Shown here: positions 34,996 to 42,299 of the stretch, in pieces | Numbering within the stretch: position 1 is the stretch's first letter | Layout of the letters: every line of letters begins with the position of its first letter | Origin: an uncultured Faecalicatena sp. | GTDB taxonomy: Bacteria > Bacillota > Clostridia > Lachnospirales > Lachnospiraceae | Reading direction: 5' to 3' | Length of the DNA: 64,000 bases | Assembly: GCA_902489075.1 (NCBI GenBank) | Contig: CABTYO010000002.1 | Location: 1 to 64,000, forward strand | The notes under the pieces: generated by a model | Seen by the model: only the letters and a program-made list of their open reading frames with translations | Told to the model about the DNA's origin: nothing | Databases searched by the model: none | Translations under genes and position numbers: made by a program

Positions 34996-35877
34996 ATGGA
35001 TACATTAAAAATTGCCTTGTTGCAGATAGCGCCTTGTGCTACAGTAACAGAGAATTTGGAAAAAGGAATGGAGGCGTGCAGAGAAGCTAAAAAAATGGGG
35101 GCTGATATCGCATTATTCCCTGAAATGTGGAGCAACGGATACCGTATATATGGCAGATCTGTTGAAGCCTGGAAAGCGGAAGCGGTTCCGGCAGACGGAG
35201 AATTTGTAAAATCCTTTGGCTGTCTGGCGAAAGAACTGAGCATGGCAATCGGCATTACTTTATTGGAGAATTATGAGGGATTTCCTCGCAATACTCTGAT
35301 TCTGTTTGACCGATTTGGAAAGAAAAAGATTACTTATGCAAAAGTACATACCTGTGATTTTGATGTGGAGAGGGAGTTACTGCCTGGTGAAGATTTCTAT
35401 GTTACTGTGCTTGATACAGCATGTGGAGAAGTGAAAATAGGCGCGATGATTTGTTATGACAGGGAATTTCCCGAGAGTGCAAGAATTTTGATGCTGAAGG
35501 GTGCGGAACTGATTCTTGTTCCGAATGCCTGTCCGATGGAAATAAATCGTCTTTCACAGCTTCGTGCCAGAGCCTTTGAGAATATGACTGCGATTGCTAC
35601 CTGCAATTATCCTGAAACAGTACCTGACTGTAATGGTGGATCCAGCGTATTTGATGGAGTGGTTTATCTTCCAGGATTAGATGGTTCACGGGATACCTGT
35701 ATTTTGCAGGCGGATGGAAAAGAAGGGATTTATATGGCTGAACTTGATATGAAACAGCTTCGAGCGTATCGTGAAAGAGAAGTGCACGGAAATGCTTATC
35801 GGCATCCTAAAAAGTATGGACTATTAGTAGACAGAAAGATTGAACAGCCGTTTGTTCGATCTGCTTATAGGGAGTAA
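34996..35877 (+). CDS. Carbon-nitrogen hydrolase (nitrilase superfamily)
   Basis: A 293-aa cytoplasmic amidase with the complete catalytic triad E43 (LFPEMW), K116 (YAKVHT) and C153 (MICYDREFPES). The alpha-beta-beta-alpha sandwich is full length. Substrate is not predictable; N-carbamoyl or omega-amide hydrolysis is typical of relatives. GGAGAGGG is the ribosome binding site. Neighbours (XRE regulators, Imm26-type gene) do not point to a pathway. Confidence 0.9.
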   Translation: MDTLKIALLQIAPCATVTENLEKGMEACREAKKMGADIALFPEMWSNGYRIYGRSVEAWKAEAVPADGEFVKSFGCLAKELSMAIGITLLENYEGFPRNTLILFDRFGKKKITYAKVHTCDFDVERELLPGEDFYVTVLDTACGEVKIGAMICYDREFPESARILMLKGAELILVPNACPMEINRLSQLRARAFENMTAIATCNYPETVPDCNGGSSVFDGVVYLPGLDGSRDTCILQADGKEGIYMAELDMKQLRAYREREVHGNAYRHPKKYGLLVDRKIEQPFVRSAYRE

Positions 35878-35931
35878 AATTTCAGAAGAACGAAGGTAAT
35901 GAAAATCAGCATTCAAAGGAAGGCTTACTAT

Positions 35932-37032
35932 ATGTATGAACTTACTAATGAGCAGCGGAGATGTTTTGCATTGAAGCCGGTGTCAGCAGAATGGCGGAGA
36001 ATGAAAGTCAGACCGGGCCCCCAGGATGATTATGAATTGATTGCTTATGTGGATGGCAGTAAGCTTGTCAAGTGTCTGCTTTTCAATGAAACAAGATATG
36101 ATGAATGGGAGATATCGGAAACTCTGTCAGAGGACGGACAGTATCTGCTTCCTAAGACTGCAAAGGGGAAGCCCATACCTTTGTCAGCTCCCAATCTGCT
36201 GAAACGTACGGTTATCGGGATGGAACTGGTCTATAATCACAAGCATATTTGTCTGTTCAATAATTCAACCCAACGTCACTATTTTTCTTCGGATTATGTG
36301 AATTCTGTCTTTGATTCTCCAGAAGAAGAGAATATAGATGGGTTTGGAAAATGGGTGGAGCAGTGGTGTGCGGAAACCGATAAGAAGGATATCAGGGAGG
36401 TCGAGGCTTTTGCTTCACAGCCCCGCAGACATGTAAAGTACAAAGAAGGGGATGTATTTCGAATCAAGCTTGGCAGACGTCAGTATACTTATGGGAGAAT
36501 CCTGCTTAATTACAGCAAAATGAGGAAAGAAAAGCAGGAATTTTGGGATATTCTGATGACAAATCCTCTGGTCTGCAGTGTCTATCATATTCTGACCGAT
36601 GATGCAGACGTGAGTGTGGAGAAACTGAAACAGCTCAGGTCCCTGCCCTCCTGCATAATGTCAGATAATGTACTCTATTACGGCGACTATGAAGTAATAG
36701 GAAATATCCCTGTTTCAGATGAGGAAGATTATCCCATCATGTACGGGAATAGTATATCGTATTTGGAGAGGGACCAGGGAGTCGTATATTTTCAGCAGGG
36801 TAAGACATATCGGCGGATTGAAAATTCGAAAGCATTATATGATGGATTTCGAAATAACGGTATAGGCTGCGGCTTAAAGTTTACAGTGGATATACTGCGT
36901 AAATGTATTGACACAGGGAGCAACGGGCCATATTGGGAAGAGTACTATTCTTGTCATACTGAGCGAGATTTGCGTAACCCAAAATACAAAGATCAGCTGG
37001 AAAAAATCAAAAAACAAATGAAGGGCAACTAA
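35932..37032 (+). CDS. Imm26-type immunity-family protein
   Basis: A 366-aa soluble protein. Residues about 165-300 resemble the Imm26 family of polymorphic-toxin immunity proteins (VKYKEGDVFRIKLGRRQYTYGRILL). The N-terminal part (LTNEQRRCFALKPVSAEW, YELIAYVDGSKLVKCLLFN, then an HYFSSDYVN segment) forms a separate domain often found with immunity or SMI1-like proteins. ATG 35932 is preferred over 35899 because AAAGGAAGG precedes it. No toxin gene lies beside it, so it is an orphan immunity gene or has another role. The assignment rests on motif recognition from memory. Confidence 0.7.
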   Translation: MYELTNEQRRCFALKPVSAEWRRMKVRPGPQDDYELIAYVDGSKLVKCLLFNETRYDEWEISETLSEDGQYLLPKTAKGKPIPLSAPNLLKRTVIGMELVYNHKHICLFNNSTQRHYFSSDYVNSVFDSPEEENIDGFGKWVEQWCAETDKKDIREVEAFASQPRRHVKYKEGDVFRIKLGRRQYTYGRILLNYSKMRKEKQEFWDILMTNPLVCSVYHILTDDADVSVEKLKQLRSLPSCIMSDNVLYYGDYEVIGNIPVSDEEDYPIMYGNSISYLERDQGVVYFQQGKTYRRIENSKALYDGFRNNGIGCGLKFTVDILRKCIDTGSNGPYWEEYYSCHTERDLRNPKYKDQLEKIKKQMKGN

Positions 37033-37158
37033 AATAATAAAGTACCAGTTTGACTGGCAGATTTTGAGCTGAAAAGGCGGTATACTGGGTTAATTCTACT
37101 GTTGGTCGATTGAATTATATACACCTGCATTGTAATATGTGTGCAGGAGGTGGATGTC

Positions 37159-37920
37159 ATGTATCAAATAAGTAATGAAAAGTTCGGCCTGTTTGTAACT
37201 AAATTAAGAAAAGAAAAAAATATGACACAAAAAGAACTGGCTGAAAAATTATATGTATCAGATAAAACGGTCAGCAAATGGGAACGTGGTATCAGTATGC
37301 CCAACATCGTATTGCTGATACCAATAGCAGACGTTTTTGGAATTACTGTTACTGAGCTGCTGCGTGGTGAAAGGCTTGATCCAGAGAATCGTTTAGATGC
37401 AAAAGAGATCGAGGGACTGGTAGTAGGATCACTTGATTTATCTGTCAGAAACGCGGTTCATCAGCATAAAAAGAATTGGATCTCAGCATATCTGCTATGT
37501 TTTTTTATATCTATAGCAGAAATTATTATATTGGTTCTGTCAGGAATCTCTTTGGTGGAAATGAAGGAAAATGTATGTCTGGTCGTCGGACTTATGCTTT
37601 TGTTTGGCGGCTGGTTCTGCCTTTTTGCAAAAGATTTACTGCCGGCGTATTATGATAATAACAAAATAAACTACGTTTCACAGGGGATTTTTAGAATACA
37701 CATAGCAGGTCTGTCCTTTCATAATGGAAACTGGCCATATATCTGTACCACATTAAAGGTGTGTACACTTGCAACGGCAGTATTATATCCTCTTGCCGGT
37801 ATTTTAATGATTCATGTTTTCAGTATGGAATGGTGGAATCATATACAAAATATTTTGTTAGTGATTGTATTGGGCAGCATGCTGATATCAACTTATATTG
37901 TCGGGAAAAAATATGAATAA
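37159..37920 (+). CDS. XRE-family regulator with C-terminal membrane domain
   Basis: A 253-aa protein. The helix-turn-helix at about 8-62 (EKNMTQKELAEKLYVSDKTV, SKWERGISMPNIVLLIPIAD) is followed by a linker and three or four hydrophobic segments from about 110 to 250 (AYLLCFFISIAEIIILVLSG and others). ATG 37159 follows AGGAGGTGG; GTG 37141 lies upstream of that site. Its stop overlaps the start of a short zinc-ribbon frame. Such fusions pass membrane or envelope signals to DNA in other Firmicutes; targets are unknown here. Confidence 0.88.
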   Translation: MYQISNEKFGLFVTKLRKEKNMTQKELAEKLYVSDKTVSKWERGISMPNIVLLIPIADVFGITVTELLRGERLDPENRLDAKEIEGLVVGSLDLSVRNAVHQHKKNWISAYLLCFFISIAEIIILVLSGISLVEMKENVCLVVGLMLLFGGWFCLFAKDLLPAYYDNNKINYVSQGIFRIHIAGLSFHNGNWPYICTTLKVCTLATAVLYPLAGILMIHVFSMEWWNHIQNILLVIVLGSMLISTYIVGKKYE

Positions 37921-38056
37921 AGAAAATACATCTGGAAATATGAAAAAGATACAATTTTATATTTGTCCAATTTGTGGTAATATTATAACTGCGCTGGGAG
38001 AAGGAGCTTTTTATGCCTGGTGTAACAGGCATGAATTGTTTAAAACTCCCATCTAA
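37913..38056 (+). pseudogene. Truncated zinc-ribbon (desulfoferrodoxin-N-like) protein
   Basis: A 47-codon frame overlapping the XRE stop codon encodes KKIQFYICPICGNIITALGE, like the start of clostridial zinc-ribbon or desulfoferrodoxin N-terminal proteins often paired with XRE regulators. The expected second Cys pair (CCGxxM) is replaced by FYAWCNRHELF and the chain ends soon after. It is most likely a decayed gene, although the overlap means it could still be translated. Confidence 0.6.
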
Positions 38057-38074
38057 GGAAGGAGAAAATAAAGT

Positions 38075-38566
38075 ATGGATATGATAATCAGAAAATACGA
38101 AGAAGAAGATTTGCCTGCCATGACAGCAATCTGGAATGATGTTGTGGAAGACGGCATTGCTTTCCCTCAGGAGGAATTGCTGGATGCAGATACAGGAAAA
38201 GAATTTTTTGCGTCTCAGACTTATTGTGGTGTGGCACAGGACCAGGATAGTGGTGTGATCTACGGGTTGTATATTCTGCATCCGAATAATGTCGGAAGGT
38301 GTGGGCATATCTGTAATGCAAGTTATGCGGTTGCAAAAGACAGCAGAGGGCTTCATATCGGGGAAAAGCTTGTAAAGGACTGCCTTGTGCAGGCAAAGAA
38401 CTGTGGATATGGCATTTTGCAGTTTAATGCGGTCGTTGCAACTAATATCCATGCAAGACACTTATATGAAAGACTTGGTTTTGTGCAGCTCGGAACGATT
38501 CCGCGAGGGTTCAGGATGAAGGATGGGCATTATGAAGATATCTGTCCTTATTACTGTGAACTCTAA
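38075..38566 (+). CDS. GNAT-family N-acetyltransferase
   Basis: A 163-aa acetyltransferase using acetyl-CoA. It starts with the RKYEEEDLPAMTAIWND N-terminus common to RimI/PhnO-like proteins. The CoA-binding motif A is in YAVAKDSRGLHIGEKLVKDC (R/Q-x-x-G-x-G/A), and motif B in ARHLYERLGFVQLGTI. Its acceptor is unknown. GGAGAAAAT precedes the ATG. It stands before a string of hairpins. Confidence 0.9.
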   Translation: MDMIIRKYEEEDLPAMTAIWNDVVEDGIAFPQEELLDADTGKEFFASQTYCGVAQDQDSGVIYGLYILHPNNVGRCGHICNASYAVAKDSRGLHIGEKLVKDCLVQAKNCGYGILQFNAVVATNIHARHLYERLGFVQLGTIPRGFRMKDGHYEDICPYYCEL

Positions 38567-38594
38567 AGATTGATTCATGAGCTTTGAATAAAGG

Positions 38595-38704
38595 TATACC
38601 CATAGGGCATCCTGTAACTCATGCCCTGCGGGCGTATTTACAGCTTTGCTGTAAATTAAGGTATGACTGGATTTCAGTTTACGCTGTATTGGTCATACCT
38701 TTTA
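38595..38704. repeat. Hairpin-rich repeat region with 18-bp repeat copy 2
   Basis: TATACCCATAGGGCATCC (38595-38612) is identical to 12232-12249. It runs into a series of inverted repeats: GGGCAT/ATGCCC (38605-38610 with 38621-38626), GCCC/GGGC (38623-38633), ATTTACAG/CTGTAAAT (38636-38656) and the terminator stem at 38658-38701. The region lies between the GNAT gene and the convergent ROK gene. Confidence 0.6.
38658..38704 (+). terminator. Terminator after the GNAT gene
   Basis: AAGGTATGAC (38658-38667) pairs perfectly with GTCATACCTT (38692-38701), followed by TTTAC. It separates the plus-strand genes from the convergent ROK repressor gene. Confidence 0.7.
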
Positions 38705-38735
38705 CTATTCTGGATTCTATTGTTGTTATTAACTG

Positions 38736-39863
38736 CTACATGATGGTCTGCAGATATTCCTGGATGATTGGCATTGCCGCGCCGATGCAGAGTGGAAGGT
38801 TGGAGAAGCGGCTGATATAGATGTACTGTCTTTGTGAAGGGAAAGCCGTTCTCTGATTGATCAGTTCCTGGAGCCTGGTCACATCCTCTTCAATCAGAAA
38901 TCTGGAAAGTGTACCTCCCAGAATAATATCGCAGTTAATAGCCATATGCAGGTTATCGATGGCCATTGCCAAATGTTCAAGATACTTGTCCCACCTTTTT
39001 CTATGAGTTGCGGAACCATTACGCAGCATCAGAAAGAAGTTCTGGACGTCCTCACCATCATGCAGAAGTGCAGACAGGGAACAGTAGGAATTAACACACC
39101 CCTTCTTCCCACAGTAACAGGGCTTTCCATTTGGAACAATGGTCATGTGTTCGAAAACACCGCTCTTATATTCACCGCTCTGGAAGAACTTCCTTCCAAT
39201 AATAATAGCACCGCTCAGGTCAGAACGGATATTAAAGTAAATCGCATTTTCAAGCATCGGGTTCATCCACAGTTCTACATTGGCATTGGATTCCGCATCG
39301 TGATTAAAAGTACAGTGATAAGGAAGGCGGTCGGTAAATTCCCTGATATCCAATCCATCACAATTCAGGATCTTACCATATATAATCTTCGTGCCATCTG
39401 CTGAGATCAGAGCCTGCAACGCAATCCCAATTCCGAGGATCTGTTCTTTATTGACCTGAAGCGAGTTGATAAAACGGCCGATAGAGCTGCAGACCTGGTC
39501 ATAATAATCCGGGGTGTCAGTGAAGGCAAGCGTATTTTTCTCATACTTCAAAGTATCGGCATATAGATCTACCGCAGTAATCTCATAGTGGTCGATCAGA
39601 AGCTCTACCCCGATTGTAATCTTAAGGGAAGGATTGAATTCATACAAAATAGCCTTCCGTCCACCTGTGGAGCTGGCAAGGCCATTTTGAAAAATCAGAT
39701 TCTCTTCCTGAAGCTCCTTTAAAATCTGTGCAATCGTAGGACGGCTCAGAGAAGTCTCGTCCTGGAGCGTACGCGGAGTAGCACGTTTCCGGTCATAGAT
39801 ATATTTTAAAACACTTTTTCTATTATTGATTTTCAGTGCAGTGACTGTAAAATTAGAATCCAT
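38736..39863 (-). CDS. ROK-family transcriptional repressor (NagC/XylR type)
   Basis: A 375-aa regulator: an N-terminal winged helix-turn-helix (RATPRTLQDETSLSRPTIAQ, ILKELQEENLI) followed by a ROK sugar-kinase-like domain. The zinc-binding motif is GKPCYCGKKGCVNSYC, close to the family GxxCxCGxxGCxE pattern but lacking the final Glu. The catalytic Asp region for kinase activity is not conserved, as in repressors. It would respond to a sugar and control transport genes; the sugar-transporter and polyol operons 5-8 kb away are candidate targets, which is inference. The promoter has a TATAAT in GATATAATAAG upstream, and AAAGGGGA is the ribosome binding site. Confidence 0.9.
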   Translation of the reverse strand: MDSNFTVTALKINNRKSVLKYIYDRKRATPRTLQDETSLSRPTIAQILKELQEENLIFQNGLASSTGGRKAILYEFNPSLKITIGVELLIDHYEITAVDLYADTLKYEKNTLAFTDTPDYYDQVCSSIGRFINSLQVNKEQILGIGIALQALISADGTKIIYGKILNCDGLDIREFTDRLPYHCTFNHDAESNANVELWMNPMLENAIYFNIRSDLSGAIIIGRKFFQSGEYKSGVFEHMTIVPNGKPCYCGKKGCVNSYCSLSALLHDGEDVQNFFLMLRNGSATHRKRWDKYLEHLAMAIDNLHMAINCDIILGGTLSRFLIEEDVTRLQELINQRTAFPSQRQYIYISRFSNLPLCIGAAMPIIQEYLQTIM

Positions 39864-40232
39864 AATATCCCCTTTGTCGATTTTTGCTTATTATATCAAA
39901 TTTCTTTTGTTTTATAAAGTGTCTGGCGAAGAAATCCATACAGATCATAATTATCAGATTGTATTTTCCATTTTAATCTGTTATGATAATCTCATTCGAA
40001 TTGGTTGATCGAGTCATTTTAGTACATTGAGGGGCAGTGTACTTTTCTGTTATATTTTTAAATCTTGCAGTATCTGCAATGATCCGTACTTTGTAATTTA
40101 TATTTTTTATGCAGAAAGCCTGGTGATTTTATGTTCTAATGGTATGTCAAATTTGTGAAAACTTTTATAAAGTCTATTAACAACAACTATATTTTCAAAA
40201 ATACTTATGTTAAAATGAAAGGTAAGAAACAT
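39864..40232. other. AT-rich divergent spacer, no gene
   Basis: About 370 bases between the ROK gene (minus) and the Rpn-type gene (plus). Visible signals are the minus-strand -10 TATAAT near 39891-39896 and a weak plus-strand -35-like TTAACA near 40178. An inverted pair AACAGATTAAAAT/ATAATCTGTT-like sequence is imperfect. I see no protein or RNA gene. Confidence 0.5.
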
Positions 40233-41165
40233 ATGACAAATAACTTTTTTTATCGGTTCAGAAATATCAGCCGGAAATATCGTATCAACCGGAAGTATAA
40301 GGATAAGCTGTTCCGACTGATCTTCAATAACAAGCAGGACCTGCTGGATTTGTACAATGCAGTCCATTCTACAAGTTACACGGATTCTGAGGATCTGATT
40401 ATTACGACGATCAATGACGCTGTTTATCTGGGGATGAAGAATGATCTCTCATTTCTCATTGCCAATGTCCTGAATCTGTATGAGCACCAGAGTACTCTGA
40501 ATCCCAATATGCCACTTCGGGGGCTGTTCTATTTTTCAGATGTACTGAGGTCCTATATTGAAACGAACAGCCTGGATATTTACAGCAGCACCCTTGTTTC
40601 ACTTCCGGCACCCGTTTATCTTATTTTTTACAATGGGGTAGATGAAGCTCCTGATGAAATGGAGTACCGGCTTTCCGACGCTTTCCATGAACTCCCGGCT
40701 GGATTTTCTCCTGCCCTGGAATGCCGGGCAAGGATGCTGAACATCAATCTGGGGCATAATCAGGCATTGATGGAACGCTGTCACAAACTGAATGAATATG
40801 CCTGTTTTATTGCTCGCATCCGCGGCTATCTTGACAGGAAGTATTCTTTAAAGGAAGCAGTGAACCGGGCAGTGGATGAATGTACTGAAGAAGGAATACT
40901 GGCCGATATTCTTAGAAAGAACCGCAGTGAGGTGATTAATGTGATCTTGACAGATTATGATGAAAAGTTTCATATGCAGACTGTTCGGAAAGAGGGATAT
41001 GAGGAAGGTGTTGAGCATGGGAAAACTCTCGAATTGCAGGAAATAATCCGTAAAAAGCTGGATAAAGGCTATACCATACCTCAGATTGCCGAGCTATTGG
41101 AGAAAGACCAGGCACTCATTGAACAATTAGCTGACAAGTTGCAGCATTCGGACGAACAATCATAA
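40233..41165 (+). CDS. Rpn/PD-(D/E)XK nuclease-family transposase-like protein
   Basis: A 310-aa protein of the Rpn family (recombination-promoting nuclease, putative transposase). The nuclease core contains KLFRLIFNNKQDLLDLYN, the active-site pattern ND-x-SF...LYEHQSTLNPNMPLRG (D, E-x-Q) and FYFSDVLRSYI. The C-terminal half is helical with an EEGVEHGKTLELQEI coiled segment and a YTIPQIAELLEKD helix-turn-helix-like tail. ATG 40233 follows AAAGGTAAG. These genes are multi-copy and mobile-like in gut Firmicutes. It is followed by a strong terminator and has no inverted repeats at its ends that I can see. Confidence 0.88.
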   Translation: MTNNFFYRFRNISRKYRINRKYKDKLFRLIFNNKQDLLDLYNAVHSTSYTDSEDLIITTINDAVYLGMKNDLSFLIANVLNLYEHQSTLNPNMPLRGLFYFSDVLRSYIETNSLDIYSSTLVSLPAPVYLIFYNGVDEAPDEMEYRLSDAFHELPAGFSPALECRARMLNINLGHNQALMERCHKLNEYACFIARIRGYLDRKYSLKEAVNRAVDECTEEGILADILRKNRSEVINVILTDYDEKFHMQTVRKEGYEEGVEHGKTLELQEIIRKKLDKGYTIPQIAELLEKDQALIEQLADKLQHSDEQS

Positions 41166-41223
41166 AAAGCACCTGCCGGGAAACGGAACTTTGATCCCGG
41201 CAGGTGCTTTTTTAGGATACCAG
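41164..41223 (+). terminator. Strong terminator after the Rpn-type gene
   Basis: AAAAAGCACCTGCCGGGA (41164-41181) pairs perfectly with the segment from 41205 to about 41221, then TTTTTT. It overlaps the end of the stop codon region. Confidence 0.93.
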
Positions 41224-41305
41224 TATCCCTGCGGGTACTGCTCAGACTGTATTGTTACACATCTTTCGTATTTCTGCATATAATGTGCAGAAGGAGGGTG
41301 ATGTT

Positions 41306-42136
41306 ATGGTAGAAAAATTAAACGGAATGCCGGAGGCTTTTGCGCAGCTAGAAGGCTCAGCAGAGTATCCGGAGATACATGGCATGGTGTACTTTTATGA
41401 AGTATATGGGGGAACCATCGTGATGGCAGAAATCTACGGGCTGCCGGATGAAGAAAGACAGGATATGGGGAGATTTTTCGCCTTTCATATCCACGAGGGC
41501 GGAAGCTGTGGTGGGAACGGCAGAGAGGCATTTCCGAATGCAGGGATGCACTTTAACCCGGAACAGGCGCCTCACCCGGATCATGCAGGAGACCTTCCAC
41601 CACTTTTGTCGACTCATGGTGCAGCCTGGAACGCTGTCTATACAGGGCGGTTTTATCCGGAAGATGTGGTCGGTAAGACGGCGGTGATCCACAGTAAGCC
41701 TGATGACTTCAAGTCCCAGCCAGCCGGAGACAGCGGAGAAAAAATTGCCTGCGGCGAAATTATGGAGTGGCAGATGGAACCAGATGTAATGGAGCCAAGA
41801 GGGATGCAGCCGGACCGGATGGATCAAAGGGAGGTACAGCCAGATACAATGCTGCCAAGGGGAACACAGCCAGACCGGATGGACTCAAGGGAGATGCAGC
41901 CGGATACAATGCCGCCCGGAGGAACACAGCCAGACCGGATGGACTCAAGGGAGATGCAGCCGGATACAATGCTGCCCGGAGGAGCACAGCCAGACCGGAT
42001 GGACTCAAGGGAGATGCAGCCGGATACAATGCTGCCCGGAGGAACACAGCCAGATTGGATGGAACAGAGGGAGATGCAGCCAGGTACAATGATGCCAAAC
42101 GGAATGCAGCCCGGAGGTACCTGGCAGACAGAATAG
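41306..42136 (+). CDS. Cu/Zn superoxide dismutase with Met-rich repeat tail
   Basis: A 276-aa protein. Residues 1-155 form a Cu/Zn superoxide dismutase domain with all seven metal ligands in order: H61 and H63 (FHIHEGGSC), bridging H82 (GMHFNP), H90, H93 and D96 (PHPDHAGDLP) and H129 (VIHSKPDD). The disulfide cysteines C68 and C149 (KIACGEI) are also present. No signal peptide is seen, unlike most bacterial enzymes. Residues about 160-276 are 20-residue repeats of the type REMQPDTMLPGGTQPDRMDS, rich in Met, Asp, Pro and Gln. ATG 41306 follows AAGGAGGGTG. The tail may hold Cu(I) through Met pairs or be a flexible spacer; neither is shown. cbiG follows in the same direction. Confidence 0.88.
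   Translation: MVEKLNGMPEAFAQLEGSAEYPEIHGMVYFYEVYGGTIVMAEIYGLPDEERQDMGRFFAFHIHEGGSCGGNGREAFPNAGMHFNPEQAPHPDHAGDLPPLLSTHGAAWNAVYTGRFYPEDVVGKTAVIHSKPDDFKSQPAGDSGEKIACGEIMEWQMEPDVMEPRGMQPDRMDQREVQPDTMLPRGTQPDRMDSREMQPDTMPPGGTQPDRMDSREMQPDTMLPGGAQPDRMDSREMQPDTMLPGGTQPDWMEQREMQPGTMMPNGMQPGGTWQTE
41791..42120 (+). repeat. 60-bp tandem repeat inside the dismutase gene
   Basis: About five and a half copies of a 60-base unit with phase kept exactly (blocks starting 41821, 41881, 41941, 42001, 42061, and a half unit before). The middle three copies differ by only a few bases (GGACTCAAGGGAGATGCAGC is shared), while the outer copies have diverged, as expected for expansion from the centre. Because 60 is a multiple of 3, every copy encodes the same 20-residue motif. 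Confidence 0.95.
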
Positions 42137-42143
42137 AAGAATG

Positions 42144-42188
42144 GCAGAAACCCAGAATTCCGACGAAAGGAGGAAGCTGGGTTTCTGC
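42144..42188 (+). terminator. 12-bp perfect hairpin after the dismutase gene
   Basis: GCAGAAACCCAG (42144-42155) pairs perfectly with CTGGGTTTCTGC (42177-42188). The 21-base loop contains AAAGGAGGAAG, a strong Shine-Dalgarno-like sequence with no start codon at useful distance. No T-run follows, so it may be a partial terminator or an mRNA-stability element. The rest of the gap to 42299 shows no cobalamin riboswitch. Confidence 0.6.
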
Positions 42189-42299
42189 GAGTTTACATGT
42201 TTGTTCCAAGTGATTTTTCTTCTGACGCAGCAGATGCGAGATATACTCACAGGTCAGGTGCAGCTTGACTTTCCTGAAAATATTACTTACAATACACCC

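Noticed and set aside
38584..38820. 78-codon plus-strand frame
   Set aside because: It crosses four hairpins and runs antisense to the ROK gene end; no start signal.
41791..42120. Tandem 60-bp units considered as a CRISPR array
   Set aside because: Units are contiguous with no unique spacers and encode protein.
41767..42213. Second plus frame of 148 codons across the same repeat (collagen-like appearance)
   Set aside because: A by-product of the repeat; the dismutase frame has the start signal and conserved domain.
42141..42299. 53-codon N-terminal extension of CbiG
   Set aside because: It contains a hairpin and does not resemble CbiG; the conserved start is at 42300. I also looked for a cobalamin riboswitch here and found none.
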